This document shows, in pieces, positions 32,691-49,394 of a stretch of DNA of 64,000 nt; within the stretch, counting starts at the first letter, position 1, and every line of letters starts with the position of its first letter. Source of the stretch: Ligustrum vulgare (taxonomy: Eukaryota > Streptophyta > Magnoliopsida > Lamiales > Oleaceae); contig OY743187.1 in the NCBI GenBank assembly GCA_963555705.1, forward strand, positions 11,484,133-11,548,132, read 5' to 3'. A model generated the notes under the pieces. The model was not told the origin of the DNA. It did no database searches and was given only the letters and a program-made list of their open reading frames with translations. The position numbers and the translations under genes are program-made.

Positions 32691-33013
32691 GCCCCTGTTC
32701 TCTTTGCTGTTTTGAGATCGTTTTCTGTTTTTATTTTCGAAAACGCTAAAAACGCGTTCTCTTTACCATTTTCGAAAACGCATTTTGGAAAACAAAAAAA
32801 AATTTGTACACAAAACGGAAAACGTCCGAAACATCGTTTTGGGCGTTTTGTGTGTATTTCGACAAAAAATGTCCAAAACGCGGAAAACGCGTTTTGAGAA
32901 TTTTTTTTTTTTTTTTTTTTTAATCTTAACTTAGAACTAAGCTTAATATAAAGTTTTTATTTTTTTTATTTTTTTTAGAATTATCCTAGCTTGGAACTAA
33001 ACCTAAATAAAGA

Positions 33014-33054
<41 letters not shown>

Positions 33055-33567
33055 AGAATTATCCTAACTTGAGACTTAGTTTAAATAAAGTTGTATTGAA
33101 TTCAATATCAACATTACAAAAAAAAAAAAATTAAATGAGAATTCTTGTTATATTTCAAAAAATGCAATGATAAATGGACTCTGGTGGTTTTAAAAGAACT
33201 TGCATTTTCTGAATTTTAATAGAAGTAGAGCTTCTCAAGTCTCGAACCTGACCAAGCTGTGTTAATATAGACTCTTAATGCTCACATTAGTGTGTTGCAT
33301 GTAACCATATTTTTAGTGTATTGTGAAAGGAAATTTGAGTTGGAGTTAGTAGTATTTTGCAAGCAAATTAATTAAAAATAGTTTAAATAGTGTTCTGCAA
33401 AATTTCAAATAGAACGTGTTTTCCAGCTTTTCATTTTCAAAAACAGTTTTCAGAAATGACAAACCAAACGCGTTTTCAGCAAATTTGAAAACAAAAATGA
33501 AAACACAAAACACAAAACATTTTCGAAAATGAAAATACAAAATAAAATACAAACAGAACGCCACCTA
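32691..33567. mobile_element. non-autonomous TIR element, family X copy 2
   Basis: Second copy of the element at 21450-22274, with the same orientation and landmarks ('aacgcgttctcttta', 'gcgttttgtgtgtatttc', 'gaacgccacct'). Confidence 0.7.
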
Positions 33568-33734
33568 AAATTCTATGAAAAATGATATGTATGTATAAAA
33601 CAAGAATCATCCTAATGTGAGTATCACATGTAGTAGTTACGTACAACATCAGTTTATGAGACATTATTTTGTATATTCAATTATGTAATTCATTAAAATT
33701 ATTTCTCTCATTTAATGTCATTTGTATTATTTAG

Positions 33735-33888
33735 ATGAAATATGCTAAATGAATAATACATTTGAACAACATGGTGAATAATACACTCATATAGAGTAGT
33801 GGGGTTCATCCAAATGATGTGTGGATCCCACCATTCGATCTATGTAAGTGTGTTGTTCAAATGTGTTGTTCATTTAGCATTTTCTATA
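33735..33888. mobile_element. foldback MITE
   Basis: About 45 bp at each end are inverted copies ('gctaaatgaataatacattt' against the inverse of 'aaatgtgttgttcatttagc'). It appears inserted into the left end of the MITE at about 33890-34256. Confidence 0.65.
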
Positions 33889-33889
33889 T

Positions 33890-34256
33890 AATATAAAGCG
33901 TCTTAATATTTAAAGAGCAAAAAAAAAATTTATAAGTTCCAACAAATTCTTTATTTTACTTTTTCTTAAAAAAAAAATTTTTTCTTTATATTTAGTTAAT
34001 ATTTTTTTTTTTAAAGTGAATGATCAATGATATCAAATATGTAATAAAGAAAGTTAATATAAGAACATTAAGAATTGAAAATTTTGAATGCATTTAATAA
34101 GAAATAGTGAATTTGGCCTCCCAAACTTGGAGAATCAAACACTCTCTAAATTAAAATGTTAAATCAGAAAGTCTATTAGAGTGACATTTTAAGCATTCAC
34201 TCTTTAAAATAAAAAGTATTTTAAGTTTAAAGAGCTTATTAGAAATGCTCTTAGAT
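33890..34256. mobile_element. Tourist-like MITE, left end disrupted
   Basis: Aligns in the same orientation with 34372-34791; its right end is 'agaaatgctctta'. The left terminus is replaced by the foldback element at 33735-33888. Confidence 0.55.
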
Positions 34257-34371
34257 AGACATTGTGATGCTAAATAATTTACTCGAGGCGAAATGATAAG
34301 ATTCATTAATTGTATTGGTACGAGAGCTAATTGTCAAGTCCGAATCACCAATTTTGTGTTTGCATATGTAA

Positions 34372-34791
34372 GAGCATCTTCAATATACTCTTTATATTTA
34401 AATGACATATTCTACATAATAAAGAGTATCTTTAAATTTAAAGAGTAAAAACTTCAGCAAACTCTTCATTTTTGACTTTTTATTTTGCCTTTTCATGAAA
34501 ATATTTATCATCTTTCTTTATTTTTAGTTAATATTTATTTTTTTTTAAAAAAATGAATGATCAATGATATCAAATATGTAATAAAAAAAATTCATGTAGT
34601 ACCATTAAAAATTGAAACTTTTTTAATGCATTTAATAATAGAAAGTGAGTTTGGCTCTCCAAATTTGAATAGGAAAAACTCACTCTCTAAATTAAAATAT
34701 TAAAATAAAGAGCTTATTGGAGTGAAATTTTAAAAATTGACTCTTCAAAATAAAGAGAATCTCAATTTTAGAGATCCTATTGAAGATGTTC
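34372..34791. mobile_element. Tourist-like MITE (PIF/Harbinger) with TAA TSD
   Basis: Starts GAGCATCTTCAATA and ends with the inverted TATTGAAGATGTTC; TAA on both sides (34369-34371 and 34792-34794). Confidence 0.8.
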
Positions 34792-35340
34792 TAAACATTT
34801 CAATCTCGGGAGTCCCGACGTTGGATTTAAGACTAATGCGAAACAAAAATATAAGACGAACAATCAAATCAAAATAAATCAAGTCGGAATTAGATAGCGT
34901 CCAAAATTTAAATATTGTTTGATGTAAAGGTTCCATCCACGTTATACTTTTTTTGAATGAAAACGATATTATTAGGGAGAGTTTCTTTCTGCGTAGGTGG
35001 GGAATTTATTTACCTAACACTTAAGGCAGCCAGCAGCTGCCATTCAGTTCAAAACCTAACCCCCAACACAACCCTAGGAAAAAAAAAATCATATTCTTAA
35101 AGTCCTGAAAACGAATGAAGCCCCCAATTTGTGCTCTATTATTTGAGAAATAATTTGATTTTGAATAGTATTTTTGAAAGAATGTGTGATTAAAATTTAT
35201 TTTAAAAGTCAAATATTGTGAGTTTGATTAAAATGGATGGTTGAAATTTAATATTTAAAAAACTTGATTTTCATACGATAAGACTCAAACGAGGGCGAAA
35301 TAACAAAAGACGGGTGCTACAGTCAACTGAAATTTTCTAT

Positions 35341-35808
35341 AAGGTTGCGTTTGATAGCGAGAGTGGAATTTGGTTAGAAAGAAAATGAATTTCAGGGAAT
35401 TGAATTCCTGGGAATTGGAAATTTAATGTGTTTGATTTGTTTAATTTTCTAGGTGGAAAAAGTAGGGAATTTTCCAATTTTTGTTGTTTGATTAAAATTA
35501 TTTTTCATGGAAAATAAAGTAAAATTTATCTATTTTAATAAAAAAAATATATATATATTTTTTTTTCACAAATTTGTACTTGTTAACAACAACAAAAAGG
35601 ATCAAACGTAACGAAAATGATATAAAATTTTTCATACAAAATAAAACCTCCTCCCCTCCTAAGAAAATGAATTCATTCAAAACAAGGAAAATATCGGATT
35701 TCGAGATAAGTGGAAAAATGAATTCCATGAAAAACTTTGGCAACCAAATAGCTCAAAATTGAAAAATCATATTTTCCATGGAAAAGAACGCGTATCAAAC
35801 GCACCCTT
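35341..35808. mobile_element. TIR MITE
   Basis: Starts AAGGTTGCGTTTGATA; its end is the inverse of AAGGGTGCGTTTGATA. About 470 bp, AT-rich, with internal complementary words such as 'ttccatgaaaaac' and 'tttcatggaaaat'. Confidence 0.75.
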
Positions 35809-35980
35809 ATCTTTAAGTACCTAAAAAAAGATAGGTCGAAATCGTATTTCATTCATTATTATCGCCCTTGGCGGTTTACTTAAAAATTGTTAAAATTTAA
35901 TTTTTTTTTTCACAATAAATTGATTTATTAGTGCGTGTGAAAGGGAAAAATAATATATACCCTAACTACTTCCAATTACG

Positions 35981-36205
35981 GCCCTGCTCGGTTGGAGTTT
36001 GTGTCAAATTAAATTTGTGTTAGATTTATTTGTATTTTCTAAGTAAGATGTGATTTTAAAAATTGGTTTGGAAAATTGTGTAATTAGAAAGAGAAAATAT
36101 AAATAGTTAAAAAGTAATTTGAAAAATTATGTAAATTAAATTTATTGTTTTTTTTGTCTTTTAATCAATTAATTTGTTAAATTAAAAGAAACCGAACGGA
36201 CCTTA
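35981..36205. mobile_element. TIR MITE, degenerate
   Basis: Left end 'ccctgctcggttgg', right end inverse of 'aaccgaacggacc'; about 225 bp. Weak TIR match. Confidence 0.45.
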
Positions 36206-36913
36206 CATTGTTGTGGTGAACACGGGAAGGAGGGAATCTCATAATTTGGGCACGACAAAGTCATTTATTGTCAATGACTATACAAAGTGAGTTATACAAA
36301 TCCATGTCCTTGTGTTATAAATTATAGATACATATAACACTAAGGTCCTCGATTATTATTATTATTTTTTTTTTCATTTTAGATCCTCAAACATACATTT
36401 CTAGCATACACGTCCCTTGCCGGTGATTTATTTTTAAGGCTAATTTCACCGATCTCGTCCCCTTTAAGTAACTTGAATTAATCTACTTATCCAGATGGAT
36501 TTACCTAATGATTTATCAATTTCTGTTTTGACACAATTATGATGATTGATTTTAAAGATAATGTGATGGGTAAAGTGATAGATGTCTATCAAGTGTATTA
36601 TAGGTAAGTCAGTTGGTAAATCAATCTGACAACGTAGCATGGTTCAAACAACTTAGTCACTGTTTGGCCTCGATTTCAAAATTCATTTCCCCCCCTTTTT
36701 TCTCAGATGTGAGATTTATTTTTATTTTTTTGAAAGTTTCAGATGTGAGATTTGGCAGTTAAGAGTTTTCTTTGAAATATAACTGCAAAAAAATATATAA
36801 ATATTTCTTCATTTGCAAATATTTTGTTGGGTAATACTGTAGCAGTTTTTAAATATTTTTTTCGAGGTAAAATATATGATTGAAAAGTGAATTTGAGAAA
36901 ATTTAGATGGTTA

Positions 36914-37465
36914 GAGCAACTCCAAGTCTCCAATCGTGGTGAAATTTACACCCTCCAAAAATCACTTTTACATATTAATATACATCCCGGTGGATCTATA
37001 TTAAAGTTTTGCTCCAATGGTGATATACAAATTATAAGATTTAAATTTAGTTTTTGCATAATTTTTTTAACTAGTAAATTTCGTGTTAATCTATTTTTTT
37101 ATTTGTGCATACATATAAATATTACGAATAAATCGACCTAAAAAATTTGGTCAAGAAAAAAATATTAAAAAATTAAAATGTGCAAATTAATATATATAAA
37201 AATTCAAATTATAATGTAAATTATTATAATAGATTTAAAATATATATCTCACATCAAAATTTTATGAATTGTTGAAAGCTAAATTTATATGAAATTACTC
37301 CATGTGAGGACTGCGTAAGACAATAGGTAAATGTGGATCCATTTTTACATCTTTTTACTTGAATTTTAATTTACATCTTTTTGTACTCCATTGGAGTACA
37401 ATCCGATGACTTTGGGGATCTAAATCACTAATTTGATGTATTGTACACTATGATGAGAGTTGCTT
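36914..37465. mobile_element. Tourist-like MITE with TTA TSD
   Basis: Starts GAGCAACTC and ends GAGTTGCTT; TTA on both sides (36911-36913 and 37466-37468). About 550 bp, non-coding. Confidence 0.6.
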
Positions 37466-37537
37466 TTAAAAAGTAGTTTGAAAAATTGTGTTATTTATAA
37501 ATTGTAATGGTTGCGTTACGGGATATAGTGATTTCTT

Positions 37538-37690
37538 TCTCCGTTTGGTAATACCGTTTGGTTTATAAACTGGTTTATTTATAATTTTGGGGTAAAAAGT
37601 AGTGGTTGAAAATCGGAGAAAGAAAAATGTATGGTTAAAAATTTGTTTGAAAAATTGTGTAATTTATAAATTGATTTATAAAAAAAAAAA
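37538..37690. mobile_element. MITE of the 'TTGGTTTATAAA' family, copy 2
   Basis: Left end 'ctccgtttggtaatac' matches the copy at 58172. It lies about 300 bp upstream of the CYP98A start codon, next to its promoter elements. Confidence 0.6.
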
Positions 37691-37710
37691 AAGGACGGTC
37701 ACATGTTTGC

Positions 37711-37755
37711 ACCTAACAACAATTTTGTAAAGCACGTGGGAGAGTGTAGGTAGGT
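37711..37755 (+). promoter_or_regulatory. CYP98A promoter module: AC element, G-box, AC element
   Basis: ACCTAAC (AC-III type) at 37711-37717 on the plus strand, a G-box CACGTG at 37733-37738, and ACCTACC (AC-I type) at 37755-37749 on the minus strand, within 45 bp. AC elements are the binding sites of the MYB factors that drive phenylpropanoid and lignin genes; G-boxes bind bHLH/bZIP factors. Their spacing and position about 240-280 bp before the start codon support co-regulation of this P450 with the phenylpropanoid pathway. Confidence 0.6.
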
Positions 37756-37941
37756 ATTAAAAATATTAATTAAATTAAGTATATAAACCAATAAATAAAA
37801 AAGTATGTTATAAATTAAAAAATATATCAACGAAACTAAATAAAAACTTTTATATTTTAAAATAAAATAATAGATAAATTAAAATATTTTAATTCCTAGT
37901 TGTTCCAAGTTGCAATTTCATTAATTGACCCCAAAATCTCC

Positions 37942-37948
37942 ATAAATA
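37942..37948 (+). promoter_or_regulatory. TATA box of CYP98A
   Basis: ATAAATA, 50 bp before the ATG, which implies a short leader of about 15-20 nt; a start slightly further upstream cannot be excluded. Confidence 0.5.
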
Positions 37949-37991
37949 CCACTTTCTTGCAATACAATTCAAGCTTAAGCCCTCCATCCTA

Positions 37992-40900
37992 ATGGATCTC
38001 TCATTAATTTTCATCTCAGTTTCCTTAATTTTCATAGCCTATAAGCTATTCAACCGCCTCCGGTTCAAGCTTCCTCCGGGCCCCAGGCCGTTGCCAGTGG
38101 TCGGAAACCTCTATGACATCAAGCCGGTGCTTGTCAGGTGCTTCACCGAGTGGTCGCAAGTTTACGGACCGATCTTCTCCGTCTACCTAGGTTCGCATCT
38201 TAATGTTGTGGTGAACAGTGCAGAATTAGCTAAGGAAGTGCTGAAGGATAATGACCAGCAGCTGGCGAATCGGAATCGGACGAAAACAATTGAAAAGTTT
38301 AGCAAAAATGGAATGGATTTGATTTGGGCGGATTATGGTCCTCACTATGTTAAGGTCAGGAAATTGTGTACTCTTGAGCTTTTCTCGGCAAAGAGGATTG
38401 ATGCTCTTAGACCTATCAGAGAAGATGAAGTTACTTCCATGGTTGAATCCATTTTCAAGGACTGCAGTGCTCCTGGTATGAAGATTTCACTTACGAAACT
38501 TGCTTTTTCTTTTTGTTTATCTCATGTTTATGTTAGTACATCTTTCCAGTATATTCATGTGGCAAACTACTTTTTTTATTTATGTTTATACGATTAATTT
38601 ATTTTATTTTCTATTAATTAAAAATGAAATTATTACTAAAATATTAAATTAAAAATAATACAAAATTAATTGAAATACTAAATTTATTAATTATGAAATT
38701 AAAATTTTAAATTTTATATATTCAAAATGTATTGCTTATTATTTAATTATAATTTACAAATTAATATGAATTAAATATTAGTCACGTACAAATAAATAAA
38801 AATATGTGAATTATTAAATATCAAAACAATATAATATAATAAAAAAAGGATATAGAAGGAATTCCATTTTATTTTTTTAACATACAAGAAAGGAAAAAAT
38901 GGAAAATAATGAATTAAATCAAATTTGTTGTAAATGAATAGTTTTACACCAATTTGATGTAATAATTTATCACACCAAATTTTGCACCATATTTGGTGCT
39001 TAATTGGAGCAAGTTTTAAACCAACACCAAATTTGGCCCTCTCATTGGAGATTCCCCGAGGCATTGCAAAAATTAATGTGATGAATAGTAAACTTAATTT
39101 GGTGTAATTCATTATTTTTTATTTTGCCATTTCTTGTATGTTAAAACAAATTAAAATTTCTTCTATGTCCTTTTTTTTATTATTATTTTGATATTTAATA
39201 ATTCACATTTTTAAAATTTACTTGTATCTTTAATATTAATTTATAATTAAATAATCAGCAATATATTGAATTCATAAAATTCAAATTTTAAGTTCACAAT
39301 TTAATAAATGTAGTATTTCAATTCATTTTTTTTTTATTTTTAATTTAATAATTTTGGTAAGGTGTCAAAATTGAATGACGATGCTTGAAAGGATAAAAAA
39401 TTGTAGATAAAACATTAATAGCGTCCTTTATAAAGAACAGATACCAGGGGAGTGGATTAATGGCCTTGGATGCACAATATTTGGTACTGAATTCCAAATA
39501 ATCTCCCTTGACCGTTCGGGTACCTACACAGCTACACTGGCTTGTGCCTGGACTTGCTTATCTCGCCAGTTTCAATAGCTAAAATTGTTAGAATTGGTTT
39601 CAACAGCTAAAATTGTTTTGAACTTGTTGCAGAAAAGAAGGGCAAAGCTTTGATGCTGCGTGAATATTTGGGAATGATGGCATTCCTCCACATTACAAGA
39701 TTAACTTTTGGGAAGAGGTTTATGAACAACGAAGGCGTAATTGATGGACAAGGACAAGAGTTGAAGGGCATTCTAAACGATGCAATTAAACTGGGTACCA
39801 AAAAATCCTTAGCTGAGTACCTACCGTGGTTTCGTTTCTTGTTCAAGGCTGAAAATGAAGCACTTGCCGAGCATGATTCCCGTGCGGATCACTTCACTAA
39901 GAAAATCATGGAAGAACACTCTATTGCACGCAAGAAGACCGGTGATACCAAGAATCATTTTGTTGATGCATTGCTAACGCTTCAGAAGCAATATGACCTT
40001 AGTCAGGACACTATCATTGGGCTTCTCTGGGTAATTTATCCTTTTCTTACTTGTTGTGAATAATTAAACTATACTCATTTAGTCATTTTGAAAGTAACAT
40101 ACTTTTATCAAAATTATTACTTTAGCCTCTGTTAGGTACAAATTGTTTAAAAATATTGTTTATAGACAGTCACTTGGCAATAACTCATCCATCCTTTTTT
40201 TTGAAAAGTCAAACAATTTCGACTAGTCAAAGATTCTTGTCCACCAAATAGAGGTAAATGTTTTAAGCTTAAACAAACAAACATACTCAAACAGGCCCTG
40301 CATTTTTCCGTAATAAAGATTTGGATTTTAGTATGTGGAAGCTACATTAAATGCTGACATCAACTTGTGCAGGATATGATCTCTGCAGGCATGGACACCA
40401 CCACCATCACAGTGGAATGGGCAATTGCAGAGCTAGTTAGAAACCCGAGGGTCCAAAAGAAGATTCAAGAGGAGCTAGACCAAGTGGTCGGTACCCAACG
40501 TCTCATGACTGAAGCTGATATCTCCAATCTCCCTTACTTGCAATGTGTAATCAAGGAATGCTTTAGAATGCACCCTCCAACTCCACTAATGCTCCCCCAT
40601 AAAGCCAATGTCAATGTGAAGATTGGTGGTTATGATATTCCTAAGGGAGCAACCGTAAGCGTTAACGTATGGGCTCTTGCTCGTGATCCAGCCGTGTGGA
40701 AAGACCCTCTCGAATTCCGACCTGAGCGATTCTTTGAGATGGATGTGGACATGAAGGGTACAGATTACCGTCTACTTCCCTTTGGTTCTGGAAGACGTAT
40801 CTGCCCCGGTGCACAACTTGCTATCAACTTGGTCACATCGATGGTTGGACACATGATGCACAACTTCACTTGGACACCACCTGCCAGTGTCCGGGTCGAA

Positions 40901-41020
40901 GACATTGATATGATGGAGCAACCAGGAACCGTCACTTACATGAAAACCCCACTGGAAGCTGTTCCGACACCAAGATTGGCCGCACACTTGTTCAGGCGAG
41001 TTGCCGTGGGAAATGTATAA
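37992..41020 (+). CDS. CYP98A: CYP98A cytochrome P450 (hydroxycinnamoyl ester 3'-hydroxylase), three exons
   Basis: Exons 37992-38475, 39633-40030 and 40373-41020 join with GT-AG introns to an unbroken 509-residue protein, the usual CYP98A length. The N-terminus has an ER membrane anchor and the hinge L-P-P-G-P-R-P. I-helix A-G-M-D-T-T is at residues 299-304, E-C-F-R at 356-359, P-E-R-F at 411-414 and the haem loop [10 protein letters not shown] at 431-440 with Cys438. The [13 protein letters not shown] and T-L-E-L-F-S stretches and the V-P-T-P-R-L tail are CYP98-specific. CYP98A enzymes hydroxylate the 3-position of p-coumaroyl esters (shikimate, quinate or, in some lineages, 4-hydroxyphenyllactate) on the way to lignin, chlorogenic or rosmarinic acid. 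Which ester this one uses cannot be decided here. The N-R-N-R-T-K-T region differs from the canonical lignin-type sequence I remember, so a specialised paralogue is possible. Confidence 0.93.
38610..39360. repeat. long imperfect inverted repeat in CYP98A intron 1
   Basis: The left half (about 38610-38960) and right half (about 39075-39360) are inverted copies: 'gatatagaaggaattcca' near 38850 mirrors 'aaatttcttctatgtcc', and 'ttaacatacaagaaa' mirrors 'tttcttgtatgttaa'. The centre near 39000 has repeated ACACCAAATTTG words. About 300-bp arms, transcribed with the gene, would fold into a long hairpin. Probably a foldback MITE. Confidence 0.8.
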
Positions 41021-41519
41021 GGTACCGATGGTTTCTCTGCAGGATTCTTGGGCATCATCATTTTTCACATCCTACTTCACAGTTCATCCATTTTATATTT
41101 TCTAAGCGTTCATTTTAAGTTCTGTTTTCTCTCTCGGATGGAATTTTTCATTAATGTGCTTCAGTAGTACTTTAAAACTTGATGAAATATAGCTTTAATG
41201 CAAATGTATTCCTGAAGAGCTACAGAATGATATGAATAACAATTTGCAACAGATAATAGGGCGCCTGGATTTGTAAAAATATTCAAGTTCATTAAATTAT
41301 GTGCCCCAATTAGAATGTTTTTTCTAGGTAAAAATGCCTAAATTGTGCACAATTTTTATACACCTTTTATTTATTTTAGACAGAAATTTTCTTACACATA
41401 ATAATACTATCTACTACAGCGCAAATGGTAGAAATATAGACACATTACAAGGAAAACACCAACTCCCTCACAGCATTAGGCTTCTGGAAAAAACTATGCC
41501 AGCCATTATTTCATCGGCT
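41021..41519. other. shared 3' region of CYP98A and the kinase gene
   Basis: The two genes converge tail to tail, with 499 bp between stop codons. This interval must hold both 3'UTRs. No other feature seen. Confidence 0.6.
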
Positions 41520-46483
<4,964 letters not shown>

Positions 46484-49013
46484 CTTCAGACTGCAGCAAC
46501 AATATGTAGAATTTACATCAATATTCATTATTCACAGGAATAAAATAGATAAAGTGAACTCTCAAAGAAAAGTAAGAGGTTTTTGTAACATCTATCGACT
46601 AGAATGCCATGACAAACCAACAAAGGAGCTAGAAGTTCTTTAAACTCCACATTTATTGAAATTGCAGGAAAACGTGAAATATGACCCTTTAGTATAGCTA
46701 CCGTGTTGGTAATATTTGCGTGGCATTTTAAGCAGCCCAAACATGTATGGCAAAAGCAGTTACTACAAGTTACTTCTTCTTTCTTTATTTTTAGATTTCA
46801 TGTCTTAATTATTTCCAAAACTGTACTTTTACTTTCTTTTAAACTTAGGCAAATATATGTCTTGCAAGGAGGAGATAATGGAGACATCAAATGACAGGCA
46901 GCACTGTTAATAGAAAGTGCTATAATCATTTCTCCTTATGAACGTTCTTGCACTTTGGAAAATCATAGGACTTGATTAATCAATGTTGTAAACCGTCAGC
47001 ATATGGATATAGTTATGCAATTAATATTTGTTTTCATCAATGACAAACGGTAGCCATAGATGAACCCTCAAATCAAAAGAGTTAGTAACAGTTTTCATTA
47101 TCACAAAAAGATATTCAGATAAATAAGGGAGGGGAGGGGAGGATCCATCATTATCACCACAAGGAGGAACAAGTAAATTTTGCTAAGCAATAAAGAAAAC
47201 GAGAACACCAGCATCATTAACTGCATCGGTGTACCAAACAAGTATATTATTTGGTGGAATCAATTATTTCAATTTTTCCCCTCTTTGATCTGAAAATGAC
47301 CAGAAACATAAATGCGCGTAACAATAAGTAACGACATAATTTGATATTCATAATATGCATATGCATAATCCATAATCAAGCATCAAAATCTACTCGAAAA
47401 CTATCATGAAATGTTTCAGGTCATGATCAGAGAGAAAATAAATTATTCAATTCCAACAAACTGGAAGACTGAACTCAAGAACTACAGAACTAAATTCAAG
47501 AAAGCATGAGCTAGATTCAAGAAGAAAACAGAATTATCAATCCAAGCCAGAAAATTAAACAGTGAAAACAAAAGGTGAGAGATTATGCGTTACTGGATTG
47601 CAGAATCGTGCATATCATACAAAATTGAGGAAAATCAATTCATGAAATCATGTTTGAAACTTATATAATGCATTTAGATATCAAATTGAAAGAGTCAGAC
47701 AGCAGTAGAAGGCGCAGAAGATGGTGAAACCTTCTTGGTTTTCCCCTAATATTATATATTTTATAGTTGATTAGGATGAGCACTGAACAAAGGAAGCCTT
47801 GAATATAACGTCAAAGTTAGAGAACGAACGTATGCAGTATGCTATTCTAGAAAGGTGGTGAACACAACAAATAAGAGAATACAAAAAGCAAACAGGAGGG
47901 TGAGCTTTCTGCTTTCCTTGCTTGCTTTAATGCCATAGCAAATTTCCCATATAACCATAGTTGTAATGTACTCTGATTGAGCAAATAAAACTAACCTTAA
48001 AATAGCTAAAGATAAAACCTCCGATCACAAAGTTAGTGATGATTTCTGTGCTCATGTAAAAAAATTCAAATGAAAGTTTAAGAAGAAACCTTTTGGTACA
48101 TTCTAGAGGAGAAGATTATGTACAAACATTTCATATGCCTGTCATAGTTATTTCCAATCCATAGAATCCCGCGACCAAACATGTCATTAAATGCTAACTT
48201 TAATAGCCATCTTCTGTATACTGCCCTAAAATCCTTACAAATATTTATGCAATAAATAGTGCTTTAACATTTTTTTAGCATATTTCATATAAACCTTCTT
48301 TCCCTCTAGAAAATAAGAGAAATTGATGATCAATTTTATCAATAGAGTGCAGCATCTAAAGATTTGAGGTATTAACATCTACATTTAAATGGACAAAGCA
48401 ATAAGATAAAAGATGAATCCGCGGATCACAGGGCCAGTGATGATTTTTCTGCTCATGATTCACCACTCACGTCAAAAATATATACAAAGGAAAACAAATA
48501 AACATAAGCAAATATAAATTTAACTTCGTTCCAAGGAAGAAAAAAATATTATACGAAGAAATGGTGAAGACTGTGAAGTGATGACAACAACTGCATCTCT
48601 GCACCTAACTAGTATACTATTTGTTTGGAATTAAACAATTTCTTTTCCTGAAAAAAACCCAAGAATTAAATGCGCAAGCATAACGTAAATTTAGTTTATA
48701 TCATGTACATAACCCATAAACGAGCATCAAATAGCACTGACGAATTGTTTACCAAATCATCGAACCATGATTCAAGAAAGAAAATAAATTAATTAAACTT
48801 CCAACAAATTTTAAGATCAAATTCAAGAAATCACGAGCAAAATTCAACAAGGAAACAATAATTTATCAATCCAAGAGACAGCATTTACACGGTAAACCAA
48901 AATGGTAACAGAATTCATGAACAAAAATCAAGCATATCATACAAAAAATAAGCAAAACCCATTCTTGAAAATCTTATACAAAATTTAATACAAACATGTT
49001 GTGTGCATACCAG
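46484..49013 (-). other. 5'UTR intron region of the SnRK1 gene, containing the duplicated upstream block
   Basis: Just before the start codon the minus strand reads TTGCTGCAG followed by TCTGAAG-ATG, a good splice acceptor for a 5'UTR intron. A matching donor, CAATCTG|GTATGC, lies at 49011/49010 after a short leader exon. The 2.5-kb interval carries a second, older-looking copy of the promoter-leader block at about 47130-47900. Confidence 0.55.
47130..47900 (-). repeat. proximal copy of the duplicated promoter/leader block
   Basis: Aligns with about 48480-49220 at an offset of roughly 1.33-1.36 kb. Landmarks: 'aaatgcgc', 'agaaaataaatta', 'ttatcaatccaag', 'gcatatcatacaaaa', 'ttgaaagagt' and a TATA-like 'tattatatatt'. 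Here the donor position reads CAATTTGATATC, so the splice donor of the distal copy is not conserved. Confidence 0.7.
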
Positions 49014-49220
49014 ATTGAAAGAGTGAGAAAGCTATAGATGTTGGTGGTGAGATCTTGGGTTTTACCCTGTATTATATATATAGATTATAGTTGATTCGGA
49101 CAAGCACTAAACAAAGTGAGCCTTGAATACAACGTTAATGACTCAAAAGTGATGCAAACGTATACTGTGTTGTGAAGCGACGAAGTGGACAAAATAGAGA
49201 ATACAAAAGGGTAAAAAAGG
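48480..49220 (-). repeat. distal copy of the duplicated promoter/leader block
   Basis: Partner of 47130-47900. It holds the likely working TATA box (49068-49082) and leader exon with an intact GT donor. A further related phrase ('gatgatttctgtgctcatg' near 48035 and 'gatgatttttctgctcatg' near 48440) suggests more than one duplication event. Confidence 0.7.
49068..49082 (-). promoter_or_regulatory. TATA box of the SnRK1 gene (distal copy)
   Basis: Minus strand CTATATATATAATAC, about 57 bp before the leader-exon donor at 49011. Confidence 0.5.
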
Positions 49221-49394
49221 AGAGGCATATGCCATGCACTTGAGAGTGGAGCAAATCATCATGGGATATATCCACATAAGACTGTAGTATTACAAGACTT
49301 CTATATTTCAAATTTAACAAACAATGTTTGTTGTCTCGACAATCCGTAAATTATGTAAAGAACACAAATACCATTATTTTTTTTTACCATTTAC

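Larger units (their letters stand above)
28939..37700. other. gene-free AT-rich intergenic region with MITEs
   Basis: No protein-coding gene was recognised on either strand between the SEC15 pseudogene and the CYP98A promoter. Individual MITEs and repeats are listed separately. Stretches with nothing recognisable are about 28940-29380, 29940-31740, 31880-32690, 36210-36910 and 37470-37530. Confidence 0.6.
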
